The notes: generated from the sequence alone by a model not told the origin. A DNA stretch of 64,000 nt from Sepioteuthis lessoniana (GCA_963585895.1 OY757947.1:39580726-39644725); one strand, 5' to 3'. Positions 31,346 through 43,172 are shown, numbered from the stretch's first letter. Numbers and translations: made by a program.

Positions 31346-31945
31346 AAGGTTAGAAACAAGGATGACCTCCCTTTACTTCCTCTCTTTTCTACTCTCTCCT
31401 CTTCTTCACATCCTCATCTTTTCTTCAACCCCTCCCCTTCACTTTCGTTATCCTTCTCGTCTCTTCCCTTCCTCTAACTGCATTTTTTGTTGTTGTTTTG
31501 TTTTATTTTGTTTATGTGGATTTATTTTGTTGTATATTCGAAATACTCTGTGGAATTTCCAGCGCTTGTTAATATGTGTCAACCACTCTCCACAACGTCC
31601 CACCTCAAATTTTGTAATTCACATTTTTTTTGAATTGTAAATAAAGACTAATTCTTTCGCTTTTGAAGCAGTATGGGAGTTTTAATTGACAATTGCTTTA
31701 TTTGTTCCACAACTAGATATCGTATTGCTGCAGTTAAAGATGATGGAATGCCTTGACAGTCTATGAATATCAACACTAGTTAACAAACCCAACATTGTTA
31801 GGTACGAAAAGTTATTTTCATATATTTTTTAAATGTTAACTTGAAAGTTGTGCAAACCCACAGAGGAAGAGGAATCATTTTTATAAAAAAATATTAATTT
31901 ATAAAATTTTAAGTGACTAGAATATTCTTTTATATTTATTTTGTC

Positions 31946-31950
<5 letters not shown>

Positions 31951-31979
<29 letters not shown>
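31951..31979. repeat. (TA)n
   Basis: AT run flanking SINE-A. Confidence 0.95.
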
Positions 31980-31981
<2 letters not shown>

Positions 31982-31984
31982 GAC

Positions 31985-32266
31985 AAAGGTGTCCGAGGTG
32001 TAATGGTTATCGTCGTAAGAAATGGACACGGCGACACGAGTTCAAATCCTGGACGAGACTGATATCATTTCACATAGCACTAATACCCTTGGGAAAGGTA
32101 TGAATTCAATTATTCTCCCTCTAGCTATGGGTAAATAGTAGGGCAGACTAGGTTCTTCAGCCTTGGTGAGGCAACTAGTCTAAGAGAAGGGAAACTCTGA
32201 ATTCAAACCGCTTAAAAATTGACCTTGTGTCATATCCTGCCCGAGCGGAGGGGTTGGGTATATATG
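31985..32266 (+). mobile_element. SINE-A, full length
   Basis: Head GGTGTCCGAGGTGTAATGG, B box GAGTTCAAATCC, complete body to GGAGGGGTTGGGTATA. Inserted in (TA)n. Confidence 0.88.
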
Positions 32267-32417
32267 ATAATATTCAATTATAAATAAACTTATCCTCTGT
32301 ATATACTGTTTTTTTCCCATCTTTTTATGTTTCCACACCCTAGTAATACTATATAGGTGTGGGCAGATTACTTGTATCAGATAGTTACAAGGTTTCAAGT
32401 ATCCTTATGTACAAACA

Positions 32418-32920
32418 CATTATTATTATTATTATTATTATTATGAGAGTTTTTCACACTAACGTTAGCTCTAAAGTCTCCAGGACACTCCTCAGTATTC
32501 AGGCCGATCTCAACAATGCTGTAATTTGGAAGTCTCCACACGTCCCCTTATTTCCAAGTCCTCCAGTCTTAGTACCAAACCTTTGGTGAATGTACCAAGA
32601 GCACTAATTCCAATTGATATAATCGTCACTTTCATGCTCTACGGTTTTTTTAAAAATTCCCGAGCAAGGTCCTGGTACTTATCCCTCTTTTCGCAATTTT
32701 TCAACTTTACTCTGTGGTCCGCCGTGACAGTTAAGTGCACAATCCTGCAAGTTCTCTCTTTTTTGTTGATTATTATAAGGTCTGGTCGTCTGGCCGAGAT
32801 AAGGTGATCCGTTTGTATCTCAGAATTCTAGAGGTGTTTGTGGGTGTCATTCTCCAGGACAGATTCTGAGTTGTGTATATACCTTTTGTTCGTATGGTCA
32901 AATTTCAATTTCTTGCACAA
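32418..32920 (-). mobile_element. LINE C-terminal fragment, second family
   Basis: Minus strand encodes ARRPDLIIINKKERTCRIV, ADHRVKLK, EKRDKYQDLARE, then GALGT-like and GLVLRLEDLEIRGRVE, with two in-frame stops. This block is familiar from non-LTR retrotransposon C-termini across invertebrates. The PD..(x)..K spacing resembles a restriction-like endonuclease (inference). The 3' end carries an (AAT)n tail, seen as (ATT)n at 32418-32443. Unrelated to the RTE-like family. Confidence 0.75.
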
Positions 32921-32924
32921 TTCT

Positions 32925-32934
32925 TCTTCTTCTT

Positions 32935-33006
<72 letters not shown>
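32925..33006. repeat. (TTC)n(TTA)n
   Basis: Compound triplet array; the Ser/Tyr run in one frame is an artefact. Confidence 0.97.
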
Positions 33007-33089
33007 TAATAGGAAAAGTTATGTGAAACTAAGTAATTGCTTTTAATCAAACAGGTGACATCTCCACGCTAAGCTGTTATATATATATA

Positions 33090-33660
33090 TATACGCTCTG
33101 AAACTAGTTGACAAGTTCACCTACCTACGGAGCAGCGTCTCATCAACCGAGACAGGCATCGACACGCGACTAGCAAAGGCATGGACAGCTATCAATAGGC
33201 TATCGGTCATATGGAAGTCAGACCTGGCCGATAAAATGAAGCGCAGTTTCTTCCAAGCAGTGGTCGTGTCGATACTGCTATATGGACGCTGACTAAATGT
33301 ATGGAGAAAAAGCTTGGCGGCAATTACACAAGAATGCTGTGAGCAATATTGAACAAGTCCTGGAGGCAGCACCCTACAAAGCAGCAGCTACACGGCCACC
33401 TACAACCCATCACGAAAACTATCAAAATTTGACGAACCAGACACTGCTGGAGAAGTAGGGACGAACTCATAAGTGATGTATTCATGTGGACCCTTTCACA
33501 TGGACGAGCAAAGGCAGGACGTCCAGCTCGTACATACATACAGCAGCTCTGTGCCGATACGGGATGTAGCCTTGAGGACGTGCCGAAAGCAATGGACAAT
33601 AGGGAGGTGTGGCGAGAGAGAGTCAGAAATATCAGTGCGGATTTCGTGACATGATAATGC
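33090..33660 (+). mobile_element. RTE-like LINE 3' end
   Basis: Begins at KLVDKFTYLRSSVSSTETG and continues through AWTAINRLSVIWKSDL, FFQAVVVSILLYG, LNKSWRQHPTKQQ and the C-terminus. There is a small deletion at the YGC position and several stops. The tail is degenerate ATG. Confidence 0.9.
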
Positions 33661-34194
33661 TGATGAAGTAATTGCTTATAAAAACACTGACTTCTGGATA
33701 AAATAACCGAAGAGTTGACACACTACAAAACCAACCAACCAACCAAGCAACCATCCAACCAAGCAACCAACCAACCATATTTTGAATCAGTTAACAAATT
33801 CTTCGAGCAACATTTCTTGTTTCCAATTCAGTGACATTCATTAACTATCTACAATTTTTATTGACAAGTTTTCATGTTTTTTATTGTTTAAATTGTAGAA
33901 GTTATTTGCATTTATACTTTTAAATGTTAAAGTATGTGCAATCCAGCAACGAAGAAAACCACGGCATTAAAAGGGGAAGTACTTGTGCAAAAAGTATTAT
34001 CATAAAGTAGTTTAGTGTATATAACTTAATTTTATATCGAGTAATAGTAAAGTTAAATCTTACCCTAAAATTATAAGAAAAATGATTAACTGAGGAACTG
34101 AAATGAAAATATTCGAAACTTACTTCCGGCTTGGTTTTCAGTATCGCTAATTAAGACATTAAAAAAAAAACCCTGATATATGTAAAGTAGAATA

Positions 34195-34431
34195 TTGGTT
34201 CCCAACCCACAGGCCATATGTGGTCCTTTGCCCACTTACAATTTTTTTTTTTTTCACCTTTTGATGTTAACTGAAGAAATACCGTCCCAACTGCAGATGG
34301 AAGTCATTGATCATTAGCGTTCAGAAACTTGGAATTCCAAGGTTCTTTCCCGTCACATCCTCGATTTCTATAAGAAGCAAGTGCTTCCATATGGATAGTA
34401 TCCCCAATATTATCACCCTCACCCAGCAAGT
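34195..34431 (+). mobile_element. hAT remnant, left part
   Basis: GGTTCCCAACCCACAGGCC resembles the GGTTCCCAACC ends of hAT elements. It pairs with GGTTGGCAACCCC at 35379-35396. The middle is occupied by a D element. Confidence 0.45.
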
Positions 34432-34552
34432 ATTTGTTTGTGAGTTTGTTTGGATTTTATGGCTAGTCAACCTTTGTAGGTTATTTAATGCCAAATCCAT
34501 TTTTATACAAATGAACAGTTCTATTTTAAACAATTCAGTTTAGGATAAGTAA
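34432..34552 (-). repeat. D element, tail part (split by SINE-C)
   Basis: GGATTTTATGGCTAGTCAAC, TTATTTAATGCCAAATCC, first subrepeat to GGATAAGTA. Confidence 0.8.
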
Positions 34553-34782
34553 GTAAAGTTGTCTCCCTTTAGTCGAGGGTGACCCGAAGGCTCCCTTTTC
34601 GATAGCTACTACACCAAGGTGTAGGGGAGGGCGCTACTCCTTTCCCTGGATTACTCCACTTTACCCTTGATCCGTACCTTATAATGCTGATTGTTAAGCA
34701 AGGAAGCATCAAGTACCATTTTTTGAGTCTTTGGTATGACTCGACCTGAGATTGAACCCAGGTCTCCCGGGCCATTGGCAAA
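34553..34782 (-). mobile_element. SINE-C inserted in D
   Basis: TAGTCGAGGGTGACCCGAAG to CCCGGGCCATTGGC. The D sequence resumes at AGTACACAG, with AGTA repeated at both sides. Confidence 0.85.
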
Positions 34783-35105
34783 AGTACACAGTTTAATTTT
34801 CAAGAACATTTCTCTTTCAAGCTATTCAGTTTAGTCAAACAGTTCCATTTCAAGTAATTCAGTTCAGCATAAGTACGCATTTTAGTTCTATTTGACCTAT
34901 AGATAGGACCCTATCAGGTGCTACCACTTCTGTGTCAGAGTGGCCCTGGGAGCGATAGCAATGAAAGTGTTCTCAGCATTTCCCAAAGCTCCAGCATTAC
35001 TAGAACCTCACAATCAGATTGTTTAACGTCATATACAGGAGATTAGTTTGGGCGTCTTTGCAGAGAAGCAGTCGGTGTTTTCTATAGCCCCAGTCGACTG
35101 GGCAA
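34783..35105 (-). repeat. D element, start part
   Basis: Subrepeats, then CTATAGATAGGACCCTATCA to CCCCAGTCGACTGGGCAA. Inserted in a hAT remnant. Confidence 0.8.
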
Positions 35106-35396
35106 CCAAGCAAATAGTGAGCATATTTGGGATTACATACTACTGTGAACAGTCGTTCTCCAAAATGAAGCATGCCAGAGCTACGCTGCATTGGCAACTG
35201 TCAAATCATCACTTGTTAACCCCAATATTATATCTTTTTGTGATTGCAAACAACATCAAATATCTCATTAATAAATTATGATTGTTATCTGGTGAATTTA
35301 GCCGGGTTTCTCCTATCTTTTTTAAAATTGCACCCCGAGACCCTCTTCATTTAAGCTTTGTGGTCCTCAAGCTGCAAAGGTTGGCAACCCCAGAGA
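35106..35396 (+). pseudogene. hAT transposase C-terminal fragment
   Basis: Encodes FGITYYCEQSFSKMKHARAT and LSNHHLLTPILY, the hATC dimerisation motif (CEQSFSKMK), ending in a stop at 35279. Then sequence to the GGTTGGCAACCCC terminus. Only the last 60 or so residues survive. Confidence 0.75.
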
Positions 35397-35667
35397 TAAA
35401 GCTTTGAAACTTCTCTTTCAAAAAGCAGCCCAGTCAGCTGGAGCTATAGAATACACCGACTTAGTAGCCGACCAAGAGGAACCGGGAGGGCATCGGGGAT
35501 GGGTGGGGTCAGGATTTTGCAGGTAAACAAAAATTGAAGACGCAATCATTCATTTTTATGTTATGGCGTTTCAAAAAAGAAATCTATATTCATTTTTTTT
35601 ATTCAAATTCTTTTTTACGTTAATTCCTTTCTGTTTGGAAGATCACAATCGTAAGACACCCCAATCT

Positions 35668-35882
35668 GTCCTCATGGTATAATGGTTAAATCGCTGGACT
35701 GCGGAATCGTAGTTAGTGAGTTCGAACTCCAGTCGCCCAAGTACATTCACTTTCAGGCATGAACCCCCTTATACTCCCAACTATGGGTTAAATAGTTACC
35801 ACTTCTGTTCTTCTTGAAGGATGGCTTCGGCTGTAAATAACCAATAAGGGTTGATACACCATTAAATAAAACACTAAACCAA
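35668..35882 (+). mobile_element. SINE-B
   Basis: Head CTCATGGTATAATGGTTAAA, B box GAGTTCGAACTCC; the first half of the central domain is deleted (the CCCTTGGGAAAGG step is absent); tail GGCTGTAAATAACC. Confidence 0.8.
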
Positions 35883-36059
35883 ACCACCCTGTCGGCGACC
35901 TCAGCTTTAAATAAGCTCGGGCGACTGTCTGAGATATCGCTACTTTGATCTTGCCATGCTGTGAGCGACCTTTTGCTGAGACTACAAGATGACATCAGGA
36001 CAAGCCCAAAACCACTCCAACGCACACACACACATACAACGACAAAAACATATCAAATA

Positions 36060-36378
36060 TCAAAGAGGGGTAAAGCAAACTAAGGTAAACACACTCTAAG
36101 AAAAAGAGAGGATGGCCTCGATATAAAACCCATTACCAAAGGAAAAACATTCAAAATGAGAACAAGAGAGAGTTCAAGTTTCATTGAGTACCCCATTAAC
36201 AAGGCCTTGTGCCATATATGTTCTCTGACGAAAGCAACAAGCTGGAAACATACACATATATAACACGTATATAAGAACAAAATAAAAAAAAAAAAATACA
36301 AATCTCTTCGTGGACCTACCTATTGAAAAAAAATTATATTCATTCTTTTTTTGTACCTACAACAAACATCTTTATATA
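36060..36378 (+). repeat. Unassigned element end with hammerhead-like motif and H repeat
   Basis: 36214-36261 has ATATATGT/ACATATAT enclosing CUGACGA..GAAAC. It is followed by an A run and the H repeat (ACAAATCTCTTCGTGG) at 36298. The AT-rich stem could pair by chance. Possibly the end of a Penelope-like or retrozyme-like element. Confidence 0.35.
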
Positions 36379-36400
36379 TATATGTATATATATATATATA

Positions 36401-37978
36401 GTAGCGTCCAAAACTAAGGGACAAAATTTTAAAACCTAATATTTGTTAGAAATAACAACTGTGAAAAGCTGAAATTTTTACAACTGGTAGTTGTTATCAT
36501 TCATAATAACATACAAAAATTTGAATCATTTGCAAAGGATAGAAAAAGAATTATAACAATTATTTATTTATTTTCAAAATAGGATCGTCAAAAAGTAAGG
36601 GACAAAATTGAGAAAAACAATGTAAACAGTATGCTATATTCAAATTTTTTGATTTCCTCTAAAGAATAAGTCTTGCTTAGTCATTTGTAAACGTTGCATC
36701 AGCCGGCACCATGGCGAAACGCCAAAAACTTGATTACTCTGAGACAAGTTACTGTGAAGCTACCAAAGAAAAGCATAACATTAGAGAGATTTCAGAGAAA
36801 GTGAAACATTCCAAGAGTGTTGTAGGCAGGGTTGTTAAATCCTACAATGATACTGGCAAAATAGTTAGTGCTTTTAAAACCGGCAGACCCCGCAAAACTT
36901 CGGCAAGAGAAGATCGAATAATGCAGCGTATGTCATTAAAGGACCGTTTTAAGTCTTGCACAGAAATTAAAAGGGTTATGAATAGTACCTCATGTGTTAA
37001 TGTGTCAAGACAGACTATTTCTAGACGACTGCAAGAAATAGGGCTGTTTAATCGAACCTCAAGGAAGAAACCACTTGTTAGTTCGAAGAATAAGAAGAGA
37101 TTAGAGTTTGCAAACAGGTATGTAATTTGGACATATGAAAATTGAGCAAAAGTATTTTTCAGTGATGAAAGCAAGTTTAATTTATTTGGAAATGATGGAA
37201 AAAACAATGTAAAGAGACGTATTGGTGAAAGATTAAGTGTAAAGTGTACTAAGAAAAATGTCATGTTTGGGGGCGGAAGCGTCATGGTATTTGGAATGTT
37301 TTCTAGCCAAGGTACATCGCCTCTTGTCCGGTTACAAACTCGTGTAAACGCGCTGATCTATAAAAACATTGTTCAAGATCATGTGCCAATCATACAGAAT
37401 TCAGGTTTCGATAGGGCTACCTTTATGCAAGATAATGCCCCATGTCACAAGGCAAAGGTGGTAATGAGTTACCTTAGCGAGCAAGATTTCGAAATTATGG
37501 ATTGGCCACCACAAAGTCCTGACTTAAATCCAATAGAAAATCTTTGGAAGACCTTAAGAGTGAAAGTTATGGAAAGAAATCCAACTAACACGGAGGATTT
37601 GTGGGTGAAGCTTCAAGAAGAATGGTCTAAAATTAGTATCGAGGATTGTCAAGAACTGATTCGTTCTTGTAGTCGAAGATGTGCAGCTATCATTGAGAGC
37701 AAGGGCTCATTTACTAAATATTGATTGCACATGTATTTTTATTGTTTTTTGGCTGTTTACATTGTTTTTCTCAATGTTGTCCCTTACTTTTGGACGTTCC
37801 AAATTTGAAAATAAATAAATAATTGTTATAAGTCTTTTTCTATCCTTTGCAAATGATTCAAATTTTAGTATGTTATTATGGATTATAACGACTACCAGTG
37901 GTAAAAATTTCAGCATTTCACAGTTGTTATTTCTAACAAATATTAGGTTTTAAAATTTTCTCCATTAGTTTTGGACGC

Positions 37979-37981
<3 letters not shown>
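36401..37981 (+). mobile_element. Tc1-like DNA transposon, almost intact
   Basis: 1,581-bp element with inverted terminal repeats of about 229 bp (36401-36629 and 37753-37981) and TA on each side. Each repeat carries two copies of a probable transposase site, AAGGGACAAAATT-like, near the tip and at the inner end. This is the IR/DR layout of Sleeping Beauty-type Tc1 elements. The two repeats are roughly 93-95% alike by eye, so the insertion is fairly recent. It sits in (TA)n sequence, a favoured target. Confidence 0.95.
36711..37724 (+). pseudogene. Tc1-like transposase, one in-frame stop
   Basis: 337-codon frame encoding a DD34E transposase, length typical of Tc1. Residues 1-120 are the paired-like DNA-binding region with the GRPRK linker at about 61-65. 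Catalytic residues: D152 (FSDESKF), D241 (MQDNAPCH) and E276 (NPIENLW), 34 residues between the last two. The GGGSVMVFG motif is at about 187-195. Codon 145 (37143-37145) is TGA where related proteins have Trp (..ENW); otherwise the frame is open to TATTGA. The start ATGGCG has A at -3. One nonsense change separates it from an intact frame, so it is probably inactive as read, unless the stop is a sequencing error. Confidence 0.93.
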
Positions 37982-37984
<3 letters not shown>

Positions 37985-38015
<31 letters not shown>

Positions 38016-39075
38016 GTTTTTACATTGTGATAATCGACCTAAATATTTTTTGGATCGTTTTCAAACTATTTTTAATAAAAATTAAATGTCCGGATTTTTT
38101 TTTTTTTTAATGATTTCAAAGTCAATTGTGAACACGTTGAAATTTTAATGAATTTTTTTTTAGTATTTTATTTATTAATAAATTAATTTTATAATGAATA
38201 GCTTCTTTGATTTAAAAAAACCTTGAGAAAATATTTTTATCACTTAAAATGAGGGTTTCAACATTAGGTCATTTGAATAAAAAAAAAATCCAATCGCTAA
38301 TTTATACATCTCGAGAAAGATAAAAAACGAGAAGAATTAAATTTACGAAGTGAACACCCTAGAAAAAGTTATTTGAAAAGTTCAATTTTGTTTTTAAGAA
38401 ATTAAAAAAACAATCTTTTATATCGTATTTTTTTTCTAGTGAAGTTTTAAAACAAGGTCTTTTTTTTCTTTGGGTTGATCCAAAAACAAATTTCCTCTAA
38501 TACAATTTACCTATATCTTATTCCCTTAAAAATTTAACAAAGAATTTTGCAAGACTTCCTAAGGTGAAATATTTGTAATTAAATAAAGATTTATTAAATC
38601 TATCCAAAAATGTATGATTAAAACTTTCGAATATAGGATAGCATATTTTCCGAGATTTTAATACATTTAAAAAATTTACGAACGATTTTTCATTCAGACT
38701 AAAGTTGCTTGAAGAAATAAAGAAAAATCGTCTGCTTCTTTGAAGTCTTAAGATTTTAAAAATTATATTATGGAGAAATAAAATTGGTGTTTTTTTAAGT
38801 TGTGCTCCTTCCCAAACCAGAGGTCTTTTGGGTGGAACATTAAAATCAAAAATAAAATATCGCAGTTTTTCAAATGTTTTTATTAGATTATAATTTATAT
38901 TTTTATCTCATTGTCCATGAAATTTGATAATATTTTCATCATTATTAAATTAATTAATAATATGATTAATTGAAATTTTCGATATTTTATTTTACATATC
39001 ACAGGATACTGATGAGATTTAAGAACAAGATTATTGAATGAAAATAATGATTCTGGTTGATTTTGATAGTAAATG
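37985..39075. other. AT-rich, nothing recognised
   Basis: About 1.1 kb of AT-rich sequence with homopolymer runs and no recognisable family. Confidence 0.5.
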
Positions 39076-39076
39076 A

Positions 39077-40208
39077 TTTAAGAAATATTAGGGTTTTATT
39101 GTTTTATCTCCCATGAGTCTGTGGCGCCATATTAAGAAATATTAGGGTTTTATTGTTTTATCTCCCATGTGTCTGTGGCGCCATATTAAGAAATATTAGG
39201 GTTTTATTGTTTTATCTCCCATGTGTCTGTGGCGCCATATTAAGAAATATTAGGGTTTTATTGTTTTATCTCCCATGAGTCTGTGGCGCCATATTAAGAA
39301 ATATTAGGGTTTTATTGTTTTATCTCCCATGTGTCTGTGGCGCCATATTAAGAAATATTAGGGTTTTATTGTTTTATCTCCCATGAGTCTGTGGTGTCAT
39401 ATTAAGAAATATTAGGGTTTTATTGTTTTATCTCCCATGGGTCTGTGGCGCCATATTAAGAAATATTAGGGTTTTATTGTTTTATTTCCCATGGGTCTGT
39501 GGCGCCATATTAAGAAATATTAGGGTTTTATTGTTTTATCTTCCATGGGTCTGTGGCGCCATATTAAGAAATATTAGGGTTTTATTGTTTTATCTCCCAT
39601 GGGTCTGTGGCGCCATATTAAGAAATATTAGGGTTTTATTGTTTTATCTCCCATGTGTCTGTGGCACCATATTAAGAAATATTAGGGTTTTATTGTTTTA
39701 TCTCCCATGAGTCTGTGGTGCCATATTAAGAAATATTAAGGTTTTATTGTTTTATCTCCCATGTGTCTGTGGTGCCATATTAAGAAAAATAAGGGTTTTA
39801 TTGTTTTATCTCCCATGAGTCTGTTGTGCCATATTATGAAATATTAGAGTTCTATTGTTTCATATCCCATGAGTCTGTGGTGCCATATTAAGAAATATTA
39901 GGGTTTTATTGTTTTATCTCCCATGAGTCTGTGGCACCATATTAAGAAATATTAGGGTTTTATTGTTTTATCTCCCATGAGTCTGTGGTGCCATATTAAG
40001 AAATATTAGGGTTTTATTGTTTCATCTCCCATGTGTCTGAGGCACCATATTAAGAAATATTAGGGTTTTATTGTTTTATCTCCCATGTGTCTGTGGTGCC
40101 ATATTAAGAAATATTAGAGTTCTATTGTTTCATATCCCATGAGTCTGTGGTGCCATATTAAGAATTATTAGGGTTTTATTGTTTTATCTCCCATGAGTTT
40201 GTGGTGCC
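39077..40208 (+). repeat. 54-bp satellite, about 21 units
   Basis: Unit: TTAAGAAATATTAGGGTTTT + ATTGTTTTATCTCCCATG + NGTCTGTGGCGCCATA. 54 is divisible by three, which makes long artefactual frames with an 18-residue period. The first ten units mostly keep GGCGCC; the last eleven have GGTGCC or GGCACC. Confidence 0.97.
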
Positions 40209-40564
40209 TATCCTAGAACAGACCACCATATACACTCAGAGCACTAACACACAGCATTGGACTGACCAATTATCCTTGGTAAAAATCTGTTAACTTAAGA
40301 AACGTAAGTTTGATTAGTTTTGTTTAATAATTGAAACATTTTAGACCAAAACAGCCTTCATTTAATTTAAAAAATTAGGAAGAGACTATTTTGTCGGTCC
40401 TTGCACAACAACGACTCCTCCCTCCTTTTTATTTAAAAACTTGTACTGAAGAATCCCTCTAAGCATGTTTGGGAGAAAAAGAGTCTTTAATTGATCTTAA
40501 TCATCATTTTTTTATATCGAGTAGAAGAAACACAAAAAAGGTTAAAGATTTGTTTCTGAAAAAA

Positions 40565-40640
40565 AAATAAAATAGAATAAATAAATAAATAAGATAAAAA
40601 TAAAATAAATAGAATAAGTAAATAAATAAATAAAGTCAGA
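40565..40640. repeat. (AAATA)n A-rich run
   Basis: AAATAAATA-type repeats without a gene. Confidence 0.8.
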
Positions 40641-40683
40641 AGTGTAATTATCTAATATCGATAGTGTTGTTTATGGCCTTAAA

Positions 40684-40952
40684 AACCGGCTCATTGGTCT
40701 AGTGGGTAGAGTGTTCGCCAATGGTCTGGGAGACTGGGGTTCAATCTCAGGTCGAGTCATACCAAAGGCTTTAAAAAAATGGTACTTGATACCTCCTTGC
40801 TTGACACTCAGCAATATTAGGTACGTATCAAGGGTAAAGTGGAGCTATCCAGGGAAAGGAGTTGCGCCCTCCCCTACACCTCGGTGTAGTAGCTATTGAA
40901 AAGGGAGCCTTCAGGTCACCCTCGACTACAGTCGCCAACTTTACTTACTTAT
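40684..40952 (+). mobile_element. SINE-C, full length
   Basis: Reference copy. Head CCGGCTCATTGGTCTAGTGG, B box GGGTTCAATCTC, CCTACACCTCGGTGTAGTAG stem, end ACCCTCGACTACAGTCGCC. Confidence 0.9.
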
Positions 40953-41116
40953 TTTAAAAATTTTATATTAAAACACGAGTTGTTTTTTTTAAATATCTGG
41001 TTGAACTGATGGAAATAAATAAATTGTTATTAAACATTTCTGTCTAAATTCGTTTAGGTTATTACCTTTCATAACGCCTAAGGTTAAAAAAAAGATACGC
41101 TGGGCAAAATAATTAT

Positions 41117-41340
41117 TGACCAAGTGGGTAGAGTATTCACCTAATGGTCCAGGAGACCTGGGTTCAATCCCAGGTTGCGTCATACCAAAGACTTTAAAAA
41201 TGGTACTTGATACCTCCTTGCTTAACACTCAGCAATATAAGGTACGTATCAAGGGTAAAGTAGAGCAATCCTCAGTGTTGTAGCTATTGAAAAGGGAGCC
41301 TTCTGGTCGCCCTCGACTACGGGCGCCAACTTTACTACTT
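41117..41340 (+). mobile_element. SINE-C, small internal deletion
   Basis: GACCAAGTGGGTAGAGTATT, B box GGGTTCAATCCC; the CTACACC stem half is deleted; end CGCCCTCGACTACGGGCGCC. Confidence 0.88.
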
Positions 41341-41836
41341 ACTTTGCCTAAAAAATTAATTGTCTGTTAGTTCTCTGGAGAATAAGTTAATATTTAATGA
41401 AAGTGTCAGAGGTGAACATACCTTAGAAAATGTTAATGTTCAGTTATTTTTTATGATAAAAATTATAATGTATTAGATTTTAAATTATTATATTAAATAT
41501 AAGAATGAAATAAAAAGGGATAAGAAAAATGTGTAAAAAAAAAGATAATGAATTTTAGAAATTGAATTTAAGAAAAGATTTAAATAATCATTAGCTGTAT
41601 AGGATAAACTCTGGTAATTTTTTACATCTGTTTTTAAGCAACATTTCCCTATGCAATTATAAGATGCGAATGCGTCATGAATGTGTCTTGCTAAGTTTGG
41701 GATTGTTAAAAAATTATCAACCTTTTTTTACAAGCCCACTTTCAGCCTGGTGCCAAATTGTACAATAAAAAAAAAATCCCTATGTCATTGGGTTAGCTCT
41801 TTTCCTCTTTGTTTTTTTTTTTAATTTTTTCATTGA

Positions 41837-42669
41837 TTACAATGAGAAAACGGCAAAAACTGAGTGGTGCAGCTTACCGCAAGTTGAAAGCTACCAGAGA
41901 ATGCGAGGAAAGAAAATGTGCTGCATCTTTACATTTTTTCCTCCTGAAAAAATCTGTAGCAAAAGCAAAATACTAAGACGAGGATACTGAATGTACATCT
42001 GAACAAAGTGGGGAACAATATGGAGAAAATGCAAATATGGTGGAGACAGATATAGTAATAAAAGTTGACGAGGAATTTCCAGCAGGAAATAACGGAGTTA
42101 GCTAAATTTAAGGTGACAATGATGATATGCCAAAGGAAGAGAGCTCCAGTGCATACGGTGAGGACGGGTATGAATAGGAAGAAGTAATTGATGAATTTAC
42201 CAGAAATAAAGAAATAGAACAGGCAAGCACAGAGATTGCTGTGTACGAAGACATCGCATTTTGGCCACGAACTTGCTCAAGGCAGTTGCTTGTCGATCTT
42301 GTAACTTTGGACTTAAAAAGTCTCAAAACAAAGATGAAATGTTTGTTGCAAGACCGAGGAAAGTAGTCCGAGGGTAATGCTGGTTTTACAAAACTATGAA
42401 GAATGGTGAAACTGTTTTGAGATCATGTTTGCTGTTCTCAAAGGCGAACAAATCTCTTTGTTTCTGCTGTCACCTCTTCCTGAAGACAGAGCAACGCTAT
42501 TTAAGACTAGCAAGAAATACAAGATTTCAAAATTTCTGGAACTTAATCAAAAAATGCCTGAACATTAAATTTCGTCAAAGCACCAAAGAGCTTTCAAGGA
42601 ATAGAAGTTGGAAATGATCCTTATTAAAAGTAAGACCATTGATAGAAAATTCCAAGAATAAACTATGAA
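41837..42669 (+). pseudogene. hAT transposase, N-terminal part
   Basis: Starts MRKRQKLSGAAYRKLKATRE, the KR-rich N-terminus typical of ZMYM-type hAT transposases. Then acidic linker sequence and a TTF-like zinc-finger region (AVYEDIAFWP, KNGETVLRSCLLFSK). There are multiple frameshifts and stops. Interrupted at 42670 by an LTR-like element. Confidence 0.8.
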
Positions 42670-42821
42670 AGCGTTATGGTACCTACTTTACGGACTATAA
42701 TGAGCTCTTCCAATTACTATGAATACCGGGAGAATATTTATCTCGGTGTTAAGTTAACTCCACCCAAACACTCTGGCAGGCAGACAGACGCTCAACACTC
42801 TTTTGCCAATGCTGTATTTAT

Positions 42822-43065
42822 TAGTCGAGGGTGACCCGAAGGCTCACTTTTCGATAGCTACTACACCAAGGTGTAGGGGAGGGCGCTACTCCATTCCCTG
42901 GATTGCTCCACTTTACCCTTGAACCGTACCTTATAATGCTGAGTGTTAAGCAAGGTGGTATCAAGTTCCATTTTTAAAGTCTTTGGTATGACTCGACCTG
43001 GGATTGAACTCAGGTCTCCCGGGCCATTGGCGAACACTCTAACCGCTGGGCCAATGTCCCGGTTA
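42822..43065 (-). mobile_element. SINE-C inside the LTR-like repeat
   Basis: TAGTCGAGGGTGACCCGAAG to GCTGGGCCAATGTCCCGG. It splits the left terminal repeat at GTATTTAT|ACTTTCG, as the intact right repeat shows. Confidence 0.88.
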
Positions 43066-43137
43066 CTTTCGTTCAATATACTTGTTTCATGTAATCCCGA
43101 GTTCGAGTCTTTCTTCCGGACCTTTTACTGGTCCACA

Positions 43138-43143
<6 letters not shown>

Positions 43144-43170
<27 letters not shown>
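43144..43170. repeat. (TA)n
   Basis: AT run at the start of the internal part of the LTR-like element. Confidence 0.95.

Positions 43171-43172
<2 letters not shown>

Noticed and set aside
39423-39710. 95-codon frame with an 18-residue repeat
   Set aside because: 54-bp units are divisible by three, so frames stay open by arithmetic; no start context or homology.
39077-40208. CRISPR array
   Set aside because: Units are contiguous without unique spacers, and the genome is eukaryotic.
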